Positions 1 through 9,642 of a DNA stretch of 64,000 nucleotides are shown here, piece by piece. The notes under the pieces were generated by a model that ran no database searches, had not been told where the DNA came from, and was given only the letters and a program-made list of their open reading frames with translations. Made by a program: the position numbers and the translations under genes. The DNA comes from Pythium myriotylum (taxonomy: Eukaryota; Oomycota; Peronosporomycetes; Pythiales; Pythiaceae). The stretch is taken from positions 1-64,000 of the forward strand of contig JALJCQ010000023.1 in the NCBI GenBank assembly GCA_023091665.1. The letters are read 5' to 3'. Each line of letters begins with the position of its first letter. Position 1 is the first letter of the stretch.

Positions 1-1
1 C

Positions 2-2623
2 TTTCTTCGTCGTCGTTTCTTCACGACCATGATGGAAGAAGGTGACGATGTGCTCACGCACATCAACAAGCTCAAGACCCTGGCCGAGCAACTCGACGCA
101 GTCGGCGCTCCGGTCAGCGAAGACGACTTGGTGATCACGCTTCTCGGCAGTCTCAGCGAGTCGTACCAGTTCCTCATCACGGCGTTGGAGTCGCGTGTCG
201 ACGCGCTCACGTGGGAACTCGTGACGTCTCGGCTGCTCCATGAAGACATGAAGCGCAAGGAGCAAGGTGGCGACGGAGCCACGCTTGGCCAAGCGTTCAT
301 GACAAGTGACGCGAAGCCCAAGGGCCGTGCAGTCAAGAAGACTGGCACGTGCAACTACTGCGGCAAGATCGGTCATTGGGCCGCGGAGTGCCACTCGCGT
401 GTCAAGGACAACGGCAACGGCAACGGCAACTCCGGCGGCAACTCCGGCGGCAACGGAAACGGAAACGGCAACGGAAACGGCAACCCTCGGCAACGGTTCC
501 AGCGAGCGAACCTTGCGCGAGATGAAGACCCCGGCGAGTACCTGTTCTCGGTCGGGAAGACCCAAGGCAAGTCGAGTCAATCCACGGCGTGGTTGGTCGA
601 CTCGGGTGCGACTCAGCACATGTCGCGAACCAAGCAGTTCATGATGAACTACAAGAAGATTGACCCAGTCGACGTGCATCTGGCCGACGATGGCACAGTC
701 CAAGCGGTTGGCGTGGGAGACATTCTCATGTCGATGAAGACTCCAAGCGGTGTCAAGAAGGGTTTGCTCACCAACGTGTGGCATATCCCCAAGCTCAGCC
801 GCAACCTGTTCTCGGTCGGAAGATTCACGGAGGACGTTGCTCCCGTGACGTTCGACAAGGACGGTTGCTTCGTCGTTCTCAAGGGCGCCAAGCGGACCAT
901 CGGCACTCGTATCGGCAAGGGTCTGTTCAAGCTCAACATGTCTCCAGTGTCGACTGAAGCATCCCACGCCGCCAGTACAAGACGAGGTCGCGCCATGTCC
1001 AAGTCGTACCTCTGGCACCTCCGACTCGGTCACATCGGCTTCAGCGGTCTCGAAGCCATCGTCAAGAAGGACCTCGCCGACGGACTCGACATCGGGTCTG
1101 TGCAGGAATGGGAGGTCTGTGAAGGCTGTGCACTCGGCAAGCTGACTCGCGTCAAGTTCCAGTCGGGCACGACCAAGCGGTCTGCGAATCTGCTTGACGT
1201 CGTGTACAGCGATGTGGCCGGCCCCATGAAGACTCCGACGTTCGGCGGCATGAAGTACTTTGCCACCTTCACCGACGACAAGTCTCGACTGTGCAAGTTG
1301 TACCTCATGCGGTCCAAGGACGAAGTCTACGACAAGTTCGTCGAGTACGTCAACTGGGCCGAGAACCAAACCGGTCGTCGAGTCAAGGTGCTTCGAACCG
1401 ACGGCGGCGGCGAGTACCAGTCGGCCAAACTTGCCAAGTTCTGTCGCAAGCGTGGCATCGAGCACGACGTCACGCCGCCATACACGCCTCAGTTGAACGG
1501 TGTGGCGGAGCGCATGAACCGAACCATCGGTGAGTGTGGTCGTTGCAAGCTCCACCATGCCAACTTGTCCGACGAGTACTGGGGCGAAGCCGTCATGACT
1601 GCAGTCGAAGTTCGCAACCGACTTCCGACCCGCGCTCAAGACTTGTACAAGTCGCCGTACGAAGAATGGTACGGGAAGAAGCCCTTGCTCGCCAACTTCA
1701 AGGTGTTCGGCTGCCATGCGTACGTCCACGTGCCGAAGGAGAAGCGGTGGAAGTTCGACGCCCGAGCCATCTTGTGTCGGTTCCTCGGCTACTCGGACCA
1801 CGAGAAGGCGTATCGGTTTGAAGAAATCGCAACCGGTCGGATCGTCATCAGTCGAGACGCGCAGTTCATGGAAGACACATTCGACGATGGCAAGCGCGAA
1901 GAACCCTGGAGCAAGTCCGTCGAGTTCCGCGACGATGAAGATGATGAAGATGATGAAGATCAAGATGAAGCAACCGACAACCAAGATGATGAAGACATGG
2001 GTGAGCAGCCAGCCTCACCAGCACCAAGTCAGCGCAGCTACGAGCGACCGGAGTGGCAACAGGGCCAGCGGTCGCAGCGTCCAGCAGCACCAGCATCGGC
2101 CCAGCAGCCGAATGTCGACTACGCACCAGGGTCCAAGCGCCACTCTCGCACGCACTCGCTCGAGAACCTGGCTGAACCGCCAGTTGAGAAGCGCTACGGA
2201 CGGGTTGGTCGCACAAGTGGTGCGACTCCACCACCCACGCAAGGTCCAAGGACATCGCTCGAAGATCTGTCTGCACTGCTCACGTCGATCGAAGAGGAAG
2301 GCGTAGAAGATGAAGACGAAGAAGGCGAAGACGTGCAAGAACAAGGGGGAGAAGACCAAGATTACGAAGAGTTTGCTCTCGTCGTGAATTCAGGGGGAGA
2401 GTTGCCGACATCGTTCAAGTCGGCGATGGAATCCGACGACGCCAGCAACTGGAAGGAAGCCTGCGACTCCGAGCTTGAGTCGCTCAAGAAGAACGAGACC
2501 TGGGACCTAGTCCCTTTGCCAGCCGGACGCAAGGCCATCACCAGCAAGTGGGTGTTCAAGGTCAAGGAAACCGCCGAAGGACTCGTCGAGCGGTACAAGG
2601 CTCGACTCGTTGCCAAGTGTTGA
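2..2623 (+). CDS. Copia Gag-PR-IN-partial RT, array unit 0 (5' end outside window)
   Basis: The frame is already open at the window edge and its first bases match codons about 138-148 of the complete units, so the start lies upstream. Visible parts are the zinc knuckle CX2CX4HX4C, the Gly/Asn tract, the protease DSGA, the integrase HHCC and DD35E residues, and an Asp/Glu-rich linker. It ends LVAKC-stop; the Cys and the stop codon come from the first bases of the adjoining LTR. RT catalytic motifs and RNase H are absent. Protein sequence equals units 1-7 over the shared part. Confidence 0.9.
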   Translation, partial: FLRRRFFTTMMEEGDDVLTHINKLKTLAEQLDAVGAPVSEDDLVITLLGSLSESYQFLITALESRVDALTWELVTSRLLHEDMKRKEQGGDGATLGQAFMTSDAKPKGRAVKKTGTCNYCGKIGHWAAECHSRVKDNGNGNGNSGGNSGGNGNGNGNGNGNPRQRFQRANLARDEDPGEYLFSVGKTQGKSSQSTAWLVDSGATQHMSRTKQFMMNYKKIDPVDVHLADDGTVQAVGVGDILMSMKTPSGVKKGLLTNVWHIPKLSRNLFSVGRFTEDVAPVTFDKDGCFVVLKGAKRTIGTRIGKGLFKLNMSPVSTEASHAASTRRGRAMSKSYLWHLRLGHIGFSGLEAIVKKDLADGLDIGSVQEWEVCEGCALGKLTRVKFQSGTTKRSANLLDVVYSDVAGPMKTPTFGGMKYFATFTDDKSRLCKLYLMRSKDEVYDKFVEYVNWAENQTGRRVKVLRTDGGGEYQSAKLAKFCRKRGIEHDVTPPYTPQLNGVAERMNRTIGECGRCKLHHANLSDEYWGEAVMTAVEVRNRLPTRAQDLYKSPYEEWYGKKPLLANFKVFGCHAYVHVPKEKRWKFDARAILCRFLGYSDHEKAYRFEEIATGRIVISRDAQFMEDTFDDGKREEPWSKSVEFRDDEDDEDDEDQDEATDNQDDEDMGEQPASPAPSQRSYERPEWQQGQRSQRPAAPASAQQPNVDYAPGSKRHSRTHSLENLAEPPVEKRYGRVGRTSGATPPPTQGPRTSLEDLSALLTSIEEEGVEDEDEEGEDVQEQGGEDQDYEEFALVVNSGGELPTSFKSAMESDDASNWKEACDSELESLKKNETWDLVPLPAGRKAITSKWVFKVKETAEGLVERYKARLVAKC

Positions 2624-2962
2624 AGATGATGCGCCTCGAACCCAGCGTCATCATTCCAGTTGAAGCTCGGCTGTAGAAGATTCTCCTGCAGAAGATTCTC
2701 CGTGGAAGATTCGACATGTGGAAGATTCGACATGTGGAAGATTCTCCGTCTGGTTCTGGTTTGAATCCAGTGCCACCCATCGACTTCGTTGAAGTATCCA
2801 CGAAGTTAGTTTATGTTTGCATATGTTTACGATAGGTAGGACATACATTTGATTACGGTAGCGTAGGACACACACAGACGGCTTAGAGGTAGCAGCAGCG
2901 AACTAAGTCCCGATCAATTCACTTTGCATTTTGCATCCCACCAACCAAGCGACCTTCCAACA
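2618..2962 (+). repeat. Copia LTR 1 (345 bp)
   Basis: It begins TGTTGAAG and ends CTTCCAACA, the TG...CA form of an LTR. It abuts truncated RT on the left and the primer site on the right. Inside are short direct repeats built on GTGGAAGATTCGACAT (about 2704-2750), whose number varies between LTR copies. It serves as promoter, terminator and right end for the neighbouring unit. Confidence 0.93.
2914..2932 (+). promoter_or_regulatory. Possible oomycete-type Inr/FPR start-site motif in the LTR
   Basis: TCAATTC at 2914-2920 followed by GCATTTT at 2926-2932 resembles the oomycete initiator plus flanking promoter region (consensus GCTCATTYYNCAWTTT), with an imperfect initiator. A second TCATTCC lies at 2651-2657. 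Both recur at the same offset in the other LTRs. No transcript data support either as the real start. Confidence 0.3.
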
Positions 2963-5956
2963 GGTTATGAGCCCAAGCCCAGCCGACTCTGCCTCCACCG
3001 ACTTCGCCTCCCCAGCCTTCGCCATGGATTCGACCACCCCAGCTGCATCAACAAGTTCGACGGAACCAACTTCCACACATGGAAGTTCAAGATGCAGATG
3101 GTGCTCGAAGAACGCGACGTCTGGGAAGTTGTCTGTGGAGAGGTCAAACTCGAGCAGTGCCAGACCGACGCGGACCGAGCCCTCTTCAAGAAGAAGTCTC
3201 GCAAGGCGCTCGCGATGATCTGTCTCGCGATGGAAGACTCGCAGCTCCCGCTGGTTCGGTCGGCGAGTGGTGCGCAAGATGCATGGTCAAGACTGGAAGA
3301 ACACTTCGAGAAGAAGAGCCTTGCCAACAAGCTCTTTCTTCGTCGTCGTTTCTTCACGACCATGATGGAAGAAGGTGACGATGTGCTCACGCACATCAAC
3401 AAGCTCAAGACCCTGGCCGAGCAACTCGACGCAGTCGGCGCTCCGGTCAGCGAAGACGACTTGGTGATCACGCTTCTCGGCAGTCTCAGCGAGTCGTACC
3501 AGTTCCTCATCACGGCGTTGGAGTCGCGTGTCGACGCGCTCACGTGGGAACTCGTGACGTCTCGGCTGCTCCATGAAGACATGAAGCGCAAGGAGCAAGG
3601 TGGCGACGGAGCCACGCTTGGCCAAGCGTTCATGACAAGTGACGCGAAGCCCAAGGGCCGTGCAGTCAAGAAGACTGGCACGTGCAACTACTGCGGCAAG
3701 ATCGGTCATTGGGCCGCGGAGTGCCACTCGCGTGTCAAGGACAACGGCAACGGCAACGGCAACTCCGGCGGCAACTCCGGCGGCAACGGAAACGGAAACG
3801 GCAACGGAAACGGCAACCCTCGGCAACGGTTCCAGCGAGCGAACCTTGCGCGAGATGAAGACCCCGGCGAGTACCTGTTCTCGGTCGGGAAGACCCAAGG
3901 CAAGTCGAGTCAATCCACGGCGTGGTTGGTCGACTCGGGTGCGACTCAGCACATGTCGCGAACCAAGCAGTTCATGATGAACTACAAGAAGATTGACCCA
4001 GTCGACGTGCATCTGGCCGACGATGGCACAGTCCAAGCGGTTGGCGTGGGAGACATTCTCATGTCGATGAAGACTCCAAGCGGTGTCAAGAAGGGTTTGC
4101 TCACCAACGTGTGGCATATCCCCAAGCTCAGCCGCAACCTGTTCTCGGTCGGAAGATTCACGGAGGACGTTGCTCCCGTGACGTTCGACAAGGACGGTTG
4201 CTTCGTCGTTCTCAAGGGCGCCAAGCGGACCATCGGCACTCGTATCGGCAAGGGTCTGTTCAAGCTCAACATGTCTCCAGTGTCGACTGAAGCATCCCAC
4301 GCCGCCAGTACAAGACGAGGTCGCGCCATGTCCAAGTCGTACCTCTGGCACCTCCGACTCGGTCACATCGGCTTCAGCGGTCTCGAAGCCATCGTCAAGA
4401 AGGACCTCGCCGACGGACTCGACATCGGGTCTGTGCAGGAATGGGAGGTCTGTGAAGGCTGTGCACTCGGCAAGCTGACTCGCGTCAAGTTCCAGTCGGG
4501 CACGACCAAGCGGTCTGCGAATCTGCTTGACGTCGTGTACAGCGATGTGGCCGGCCCCATGAAGACTCCGACGTTCGGCGGCATGAAGTACTTTGCCACC
4601 TTCACCGACGACAAGTCTCGACTGTGCAAGTTGTACCTCATGCGGTCCAAGGACGAAGTCTACGACAAGTTCGTCGAGTACGTCAACTGGGCCGAGAACC
4701 AAACCGGTCGTCGAGTCAAGGTGCTTCGAACCGACGGCGGCGGCGAGTACCAGTCGGCCAAACTTGCCAAGTTCTGTCGCAAGCGTGGCATCGAGCACGA
4801 CGTCACGCCGCCATACACGCCTCAGTTGAACGGTGTGGCGGAGCGCATGAACCGAACCATCGGTGAGTGTGGTCGTTGCAAGCTCCACCATGCCAACTTG
4901 TCCGACGAGTACTGGGGCGAAGCCGTCATGACTGCAGTCGAAGTTCGCAACCGACTTCCGACCCGCGCTCAAGACTTGTACAAGTCGCCGTACGAAGAAT
5001 GGTACGGGAAGAAGCCCTTGCTCGCCAACTTCAAGGTGTTCGGCTGCCATGCGTACGTCCACGTGCCGAAGGAGAAGCGGTGGAAGTTCGACGCCCGAGC
5101 CATCTTGTGTCGGTTCCTCGGCTACTCGGACCACGAGAAGGCGTATCGGTTTGAAGAAATCGCAACCGGTCGGATCGTCATCAGTCGAGACGCGCAGTTC
5201 ATGGAAGACACATTCGACGATGGCAAGCGCGAAGAACCCTGGAGCAAGTCCGTCGAGTTCCGCGACGATGAAGATGATGAAGATGATGAAGATCAAGATG
5301 AAGCAACCGACAACCAAGATGATGAAGACATGGGTGAGCAGCCAGCCTCACCAGCACCAAGTCAGCGCAGCTACGAGCGACCGGAGTGGCAACAGGGCCA
5401 GCGGTCGCAGCGTCCAGCAGCACCAGCATCGGCCCAGCAGCCGAATGTCGACTACGCACCAGGGTCCAAGCGCCACTCTCGCACGCACTCGCTCGAGAAC
5501 CTGGCTGAACCGCCAGTTGAGAAGCGCTACGGACGGGTTGGTCGCACAAGTGGTGCGACTCCACCACCCACGCAAGGTCCAAGGACATCGCTCGAAGATC
5601 TGTCTGCACTGCTCACGTCGATCGAAGAGGAAGGCGTAGAAGATGAAGACGAAGAAGGCGAAGACGTGCAAGAACAAGGGGGAGAAGACCAAGATTACGA
5701 AGAGTTTGCTCTCGTCGTGAATTCAGGGGGAGAGTTGCCGACATCGTTCAAGTCGGCGATGGAATCCGACGACGCCAGCAACTGGAAGGAAGCCTGCGAC
5801 TCCGAGCTTGAGTCGCTCAAGAAGAACGAGACCTGGGACCTAGTCCCTTTGCCAGCCGGACGCAAGGCCATCACCAGCAAGTGGGTGTTCAAGGTCAAGG
5901 AAACCGCCGAAGGACTCGTCGAGCGGTACAAGGCTCGACTCGTTGCCAAGTGTTGA
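2924..5956 (+). CDS. Copia Gag-PR-IN-partial RT polyprotein, array unit 1 (reference unit)
   Basis: The frame is open for 1010 codons. Residues 42-250 are a Gag region beginning INKFDG, followed by a zinc knuckle (C254, C257, H262, C267) and a Gly/Asn tract (274-298). Protease has D337-S-G-A. Integrase has H476, H481, C510, C513 and catalytic D541, D604, E640 (35 residues between the last two). An acidic linker (781-925) precedes the RT start, which is cut after K1009. The YVDD motif, RNase H and PPT are missing. The frame start listed is a TTG inside the LTR; the first in-frame ATG is at 3092, after the INKFDG motif. The upstream ATGs at 2966 and 3023 are one base out of frame, so normal Gag initiation looks broken. 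The product could supply Gag, protease and integrase but not cDNA synthesis. Confidence 0.88.
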   Translation: MHFASHQPSDLPTGYEPKPSRLCLHRLRLPSLRHGFDHPSCINKFDGTNFHTWKFKMQMVLEERDVWEVVCGEVKLEQCQTDADRALFKKKSRKALAMICLAMEDSQLPLVRSASGAQDAWSRLEEHFEKKSLANKLFLRRRFFTTMMEEGDDVLTHINKLKTLAEQLDAVGAPVSEDDLVITLLGSLSESYQFLITALESRVDALTWELVTSRLLHEDMKRKEQGGDGATLGQAFMTSDAKPKGRAVKKTGTCNYCGKIGHWAAECHSRVKDNGNGNGNSGGNSGGNGNGNGNGNGNPRQRFQRANLARDEDPGEYLFSVGKTQGKSSQSTAWLVDSGATQHMSRTKQFMMNYKKIDPVDVHLADDGTVQAVGVGDILMSMKTPSGVKKGLLTNVWHIPKLSRNLFSVGRFTEDVAPVTFDKDGCFVVLKGAKRTIGTRIGKGLFKLNMSPVSTEASHAASTRRGRAMSKSYLWHLRLGHIGFSGLEAIVKKDLADGLDIGSVQEWEVCEGCALGKLTRVKFQSGTTKRSANLLDVVYSDVAGPMKTPTFGGMKYFATFTDDKSRLCKLYLMRSKDEVYDKFVEYVNWAENQTGRRVKVLRTDGGGEYQSAKLAKFCRKRGIEHDVTPPYTPQLNGVAERMNRTIGECGRCKLHHANLSDEYWGEAVMTAVEVRNRLPTRAQDLYKSPYEEWYGKKPLLANFKVFGCHAYVHVPKEKRWKFDARAILCRFLGYSDHEKAYRFEEIATGRIVISRDAQFMEDTFDDGKREEPWSKSVEFRDDEDDEDDEDQDEATDNQDDEDMGEQPASPAPSQRSYERPEWQQGQRSQRPAAPASAQQPNVDYAPGSKRHSRTHSLENLAEPPVEKRYGRVGRTSGATPPPTQGPRTSLEDLSALLTSIEEEGVEDEDEEGEDVQEQGGEDQDYEEFALVVNSGGELPTSFKSAMESDDASNWKEACDSELESLKKNETWDLVPLPAGRKAITSKWVFKVKETAEGLVERYKARLVAKC
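2963..2974 (+). other. Primer binding site, anticodon half of initiator tRNA-Met
   Basis: GGTTATGAGCCC starts at the base after the LTR. Its complement GGGCTCATAACC is the anticodon stem-loop of eukaryotic tRNA-iMet (anticodon CAT with the GGG/CCC stem). This is the half-tRNA priming mode known from Drosophila copia rather than use of the tRNA 3' end. The ATG inside the site is also the first candidate Gag start. The site recurs right after the LTR in every unit. Confidence 0.8.
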
Positions 5957-6309
5957 AGATGATGCGCCTCGAACCCAGCGTCATCATTCCAGTTGAAGCT
6001 CGGCAGTTGAAGCTCGGCTGTAGAAGATTCTCCTGCAGAAGATTCTCCGTGGAAGATTCGACATGTGGAAGATTCGACATGTGGAAGATTCTCCGTCTGG
6101 TTCTGGTTTGAATCCAGTGCCACCCATCGACTTCGTTGAAGTATCCACGAAGTTAGTTTATGTTTGCATATGTTTACGATAGGTAGGACATACATTTGAT
6201 TACGGTAGCGTAGGACACACACAGACGGCTTAGAGGTAGCAGCAGCGAACTAAGTCCCGATCAATTCACTTTGCATTTTGCATCCCACCAACCAAGCGAC
6301 CTTCCAACA
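5951..6309 (+). repeat. Copia LTR 2 (359 bp, with 14-bp duplication)
   Basis: Same ends as LTR 1 but AGTTGAAGCTCGGC is present twice in tandem (about 5991-6018), adding 14 bp. The same duplication is in LTR 6 and in the 3' LTR of the full-length element. Confidence 0.93.
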
Positions 6310-9303
6310 GGTTATGAGCCCAAGCCCAGCCGACTCTGCCTCCACCGACTTCGCCTCCCCAGCCTTCGCCATGGATTCGACCACCCCAGCTGCATCAACA
6401 AGTTCGACGGAACCAACTTCCACACATGGAAGTTCAAGATGCAGATGGTGCTCGAAGAACGCGACGTCTGGGAAGTTGTCTGTGGAGAGGTCAAACTCGA
6501 GCAGTGCCAGACCGACGCGGACCGAGCCCTCTTCAAGAAGAAGTCTCGCAAGGCGCTCGCGATGATCTGTCTCGCGATGGAAGACTCGCAGCTCCCGCTG
6601 GTTCGGTCGGCGAGTGGTGCGCAAGATGCATGGTCAAGACTGGAAGAACACTTCGAGAAGAAGAGCCTTGCCAACAAGCTCTTTCTTCGTCGTCGTTTCT
6701 TCACGACCATGATGGAAGAAGGTGACGATGTGCTCACGCACATCAACAAGCTCAAGACCCTGGCCGAGCAACTCGACGCAGTCGGCGCTCCGGTCAGCGA
6801 AGACGACTTGGTGATCACGCTTCTCGGCAGTCTCAGCGAGTCGTACCAGTTCCTCATCACGGCGTTGGAGTCGCGTGTCGACGCGCTCACGTGGGAACTC
6901 GTGACGTCTCGGCTGCTCCATGAAGACATGAAGCGCAAGGAGCAAGGTGGCGACGGAGCCACGCTTGGCCAAGCGTTCATGACAAGTGACGCGAAGCCCA
7001 AGGGCCGTGCAGTCAAGAAGACTGGCACGTGCAACTACTGCGGCAAGATCGGTCATTGGGCCGCGGAGTGCCACTCGCGTGTCAAGGACAACGGCAACGG
7101 CAACGGCAACTCCGGCGGCAACTCCGGCGGCAACGGAAACGGAAACGGCAACGGAAACGGCAACCCTCGGCAACGGTTCCAGCGAGCGAACCTTGCGCGA
7201 GATGAAGACCCCGGCGAGTACCTGTTCTCGGTCGGGAAGACCCAAGGCAAGTCGAGTCAATCCACGGCGTGGTTGGTCGACTCGGGTGCGACTCAGCACA
7301 TGTCGCGAACCAAGCAGTTCATGATGAACTACAAGAAGATTGACCCAGTCGACGTGCATCTGGCCGACGATGGCACAGTCCAAGCGGTTGGCGTGGGAGA
7401 CATTCTCATGTCGATGAAGACTCCAAGCGGTGTCAAGAAGGGTTTGCTCACCAACGTGTGGCATATCCCCAAGCTCAGCCGCAACCTGTTCTCGGTCGGA
7501 AGATTCACGGAGGACGTTGCTCCCGTGACGTTCGACAAGGACGGTTGCTTCGTCGTTCTCAAGGGCGCCAAGCGGACCATCGGCACTCGTATCGGCAAGG
7601 GTCTGTTCAAGCTCAACATGTCTCCAGTGTCGACTGAAGCATCCCACGCCGCCAGTACAAGACGAGGTCGCGCCATGTCCAAGTCGTACCTCTGGCACCT
7701 CCGACTCGGTCACATCGGCTTCAGCGGTCTCGAAGCCATCGTCAAGAAGGACCTCGCCGACGGACTCGACATCGGGTCTGTGCAGGAATGGGAGGTCTGT
7801 GAAGGCTGTGCACTCGGCAAGCTGACTCGCGTCAAGTTCCAGTCGGGCACGACCAAGCGGTCTGCGAATCTGCTTGACGTCGTGTACAGCGATGTGGCCG
7901 GCCCCATGAAGACTCCGACGTTCGGCGGCATGAAGTACTTTGCCACCTTCACCGACGACAAGTCTCGACTGTGCAAGTTGTACCTCATGCGGTCCAAGGA
8001 CGAAGTCTACGACAAGTTCGTCGAGTACGTCAACTGGGCCGAGAACCAAACCGGTCGTCGAGTCAAGGTGCTTCGAACCGACGGCGGCGGCGAGTACCAG
8101 TCGGCCAAACTTGCCAAGTTCTGTCGCAAGCGTGGCATCGAGCACGACGTCACGCCGCCATACACGCCTCAGTTGAACGGTGTGGCGGAGCGCATGAACC
8201 GAACCATCGGTGAGTGTGGTCGTTGCAAGCTCCACCATGCCAACTTGTCCGACGAGTACTGGGGCGAAGCCGTCATGACTGCAGTCGAAGTTCGCAACCG
8301 ACTTCCGACCCGCGCTCAAGACTTGTACAAGTCGCCGTACGAAGAATGGTACGGGAAGAAGCCCTTGCTCGCCAACTTCAAGGTGTTCGGCTGCCATGCG
8401 TACGTCCACGTGCCGAAGGAGAAGCGGTGGAAGTTCGACGCCCGAGCCATCTTGTGTCGGTTCCTCGGCTACTCGGACCACGAGAAGGCGTATCGGTTTG
8501 AAGAAATCGCAACCGGTCGGATCGTCATCAGTCGAGACGCGCAGTTCATGGAAGACACATTCGACGATGGCAAGCGCGAAGAACCCTGGAGCAAGTCCGT
8601 CGAGTTCCGCGACGATGAAGATGATGAAGATGATGAAGATCAAGATGAAGCAACCGACAACCAAGATGATGAAGACATGGGTGAGCAGCCAGCCTCACCA
8701 GCACCAAGTCAGCGCAGCTACGAGCGACCGGAGTGGCAACAGGGCCAGCGGTCGCAGCGTCCAGCAGCACCAGCATCGGCCCAGCAGCCGAATGTCGACT
8801 ACGCACCAGGGTCCAAGCGCCACTCTCGCACGCACTCGCTCGAGAACCTGGCTGAACCGCCAGTTGAGAAGCGCTACGGACGGGTTGGTCGCACAAGTGG
8901 TGCGACTCCACCACCCACGCAAGGTCCAAGGACATCGCTCGAAGATCTGTCTGCACTGCTCACGTCGATCGAAGAGGAAGGCGTAGAAGATGAAGACGAA
9001 GAAGGCGAAGACGTGCAAGAACAAGGGGGAGAAGACCAAGATTACGAAGAGTTTGCTCTCGTCGTGAATTCAGGGGGAGAGTTGCCGACATCGTTCAAGT
9101 CGGCGATGGAATCCGACGACGCCAGCAACTGGAAGGAAGCCTGCGACTCCGAGCTTGAGTCGCTCAAGAAGAACGAGACCTGGGACCTAGTCCCTTTGCC
9201 AGCCGGACGCAAGGCCATCACCAGCAAGTGGGTGTTCAAGGTCAAGGAAACCGCCGAAGGACTCGTCGAGCGGTACAAGGCTCGACTCGTTGCCAAGTGT
9301 TGA
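6271..9303 (+). CDS. Copia Gag-PR-IN-partial RT, array unit 2
   Basis: Translation is the same as unit 1 over 1010 codons, with zinc knuckle, DSGA protease, HHCC and DD35E integrase, and truncation after VAK. The one-base Gag frame problem upstream of INKFDG is also present; the first in-frame ATG is at 6439. It lies behind the longer 359-bp LTR 2. Confidence 0.88.
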   Translation: MHFASHQPSDLPTGYEPKPSRLCLHRLRLPSLRHGFDHPSCINKFDGTNFHTWKFKMQMVLEERDVWEVVCGEVKLEQCQTDADRALFKKKSRKALAMICLAMEDSQLPLVRSASGAQDAWSRLEEHFEKKSLANKLFLRRRFFTTMMEEGDDVLTHINKLKTLAEQLDAVGAPVSEDDLVITLLGSLSESYQFLITALESRVDALTWELVTSRLLHEDMKRKEQGGDGATLGQAFMTSDAKPKGRAVKKTGTCNYCGKIGHWAAECHSRVKDNGNGNGNSGGNSGGNGNGNGNGNGNPRQRFQRANLARDEDPGEYLFSVGKTQGKSSQSTAWLVDSGATQHMSRTKQFMMNYKKIDPVDVHLADDGTVQAVGVGDILMSMKTPSGVKKGLLTNVWHIPKLSRNLFSVGRFTEDVAPVTFDKDGCFVVLKGAKRTIGTRIGKGLFKLNMSPVSTEASHAASTRRGRAMSKSYLWHLRLGHIGFSGLEAIVKKDLADGLDIGSVQEWEVCEGCALGKLTRVKFQSGTTKRSANLLDVVYSDVAGPMKTPTFGGMKYFATFTDDKSRLCKLYLMRSKDEVYDKFVEYVNWAENQTGRRVKVLRTDGGGEYQSAKLAKFCRKRGIEHDVTPPYTPQLNGVAERMNRTIGECGRCKLHHANLSDEYWGEAVMTAVEVRNRLPTRAQDLYKSPYEEWYGKKPLLANFKVFGCHAYVHVPKEKRWKFDARAILCRFLGYSDHEKAYRFEEIATGRIVISRDAQFMEDTFDDGKREEPWSKSVEFRDDEDDEDDEDQDEATDNQDDEDMGEQPASPAPSQRSYERPEWQQGQRSQRPAAPASAQQPNVDYAPGSKRHSRTHSLENLAEPPVEKRYGRVGRTSGATPPPTQGPRTSLEDLSALLTSIEEEGVEDEDEEGEDVQEQGGEDQDYEEFALVVNSGGELPTSFKSAMESDDASNWKEACDSELESLKKNETWDLVPLPAGRKAITSKWVFKVKETAEGLVERYKARLVAKC

Positions 9304-9642
9304 AGATGATGCGCCTCGAACCCAGCGTCATCATTCCAGTTGAAGCTCGGCTGTAGAAGATTCTCCTGCAGAAGATTCTCCGTGGAAGATTCGACATGTG
9401 GAAGATTCGACATGTGGAAGATTCTCCGTCTGGTTCTGGTTTGAATCCAGTGCCACCCATCGACTTCGTTGAAGTATCCACGAAGTTAGTTTATGTTTGC
9501 ATATGTTTACGATAGGTAGGACATACATTTGATTACGGTAGCGTAGGACACACACAGACGGCTTAGAGGTAGCAGCAGCGAACTAAGTCCCGATCAATTC
9601 ACTTTGCATTTTGCATCCCACCAACCAAGCGACCTTCCAACA
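9298..9642 (+). repeat. Copia LTR 3 (345 bp)
   Basis: TG...CA ends match LTR 1, without the 14-bp duplication. It starts directly after the truncated RT of unit 2. Confidence 0.93.

Noticed and set aside
2939..3042. Possible 80-nt intron from the primer site to CCCCAG that would rejoin a Gag frame
   Set aside because: Donor and acceptor dinucleotides exist, but the upstream exon in the LTR offers no in-frame ATG that I can find, so splicing would not solve initiation.
3747..3821. Short AACGGC/GGAAAC repeats considered as a satellite or CRISPR-like array
   Set aside because: They are codons of the Gag Gly/Asn tract in frame, without spacers.
3287..5317. 676-codon open frame antisense to every Copia unit
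   Set aside because: It mirrors gag-IN with GC-rich third positions, has no recognisable domain, and its open state follows from the codon bias of the sense frame. It is repeated only because the unit is repeated.
5049..5639. 196-codon frame over the acidic linker, recurring in each unit
   Set aside because: Shadow of the Asp/Glu-rich linker in another frame; no start context or family pattern.
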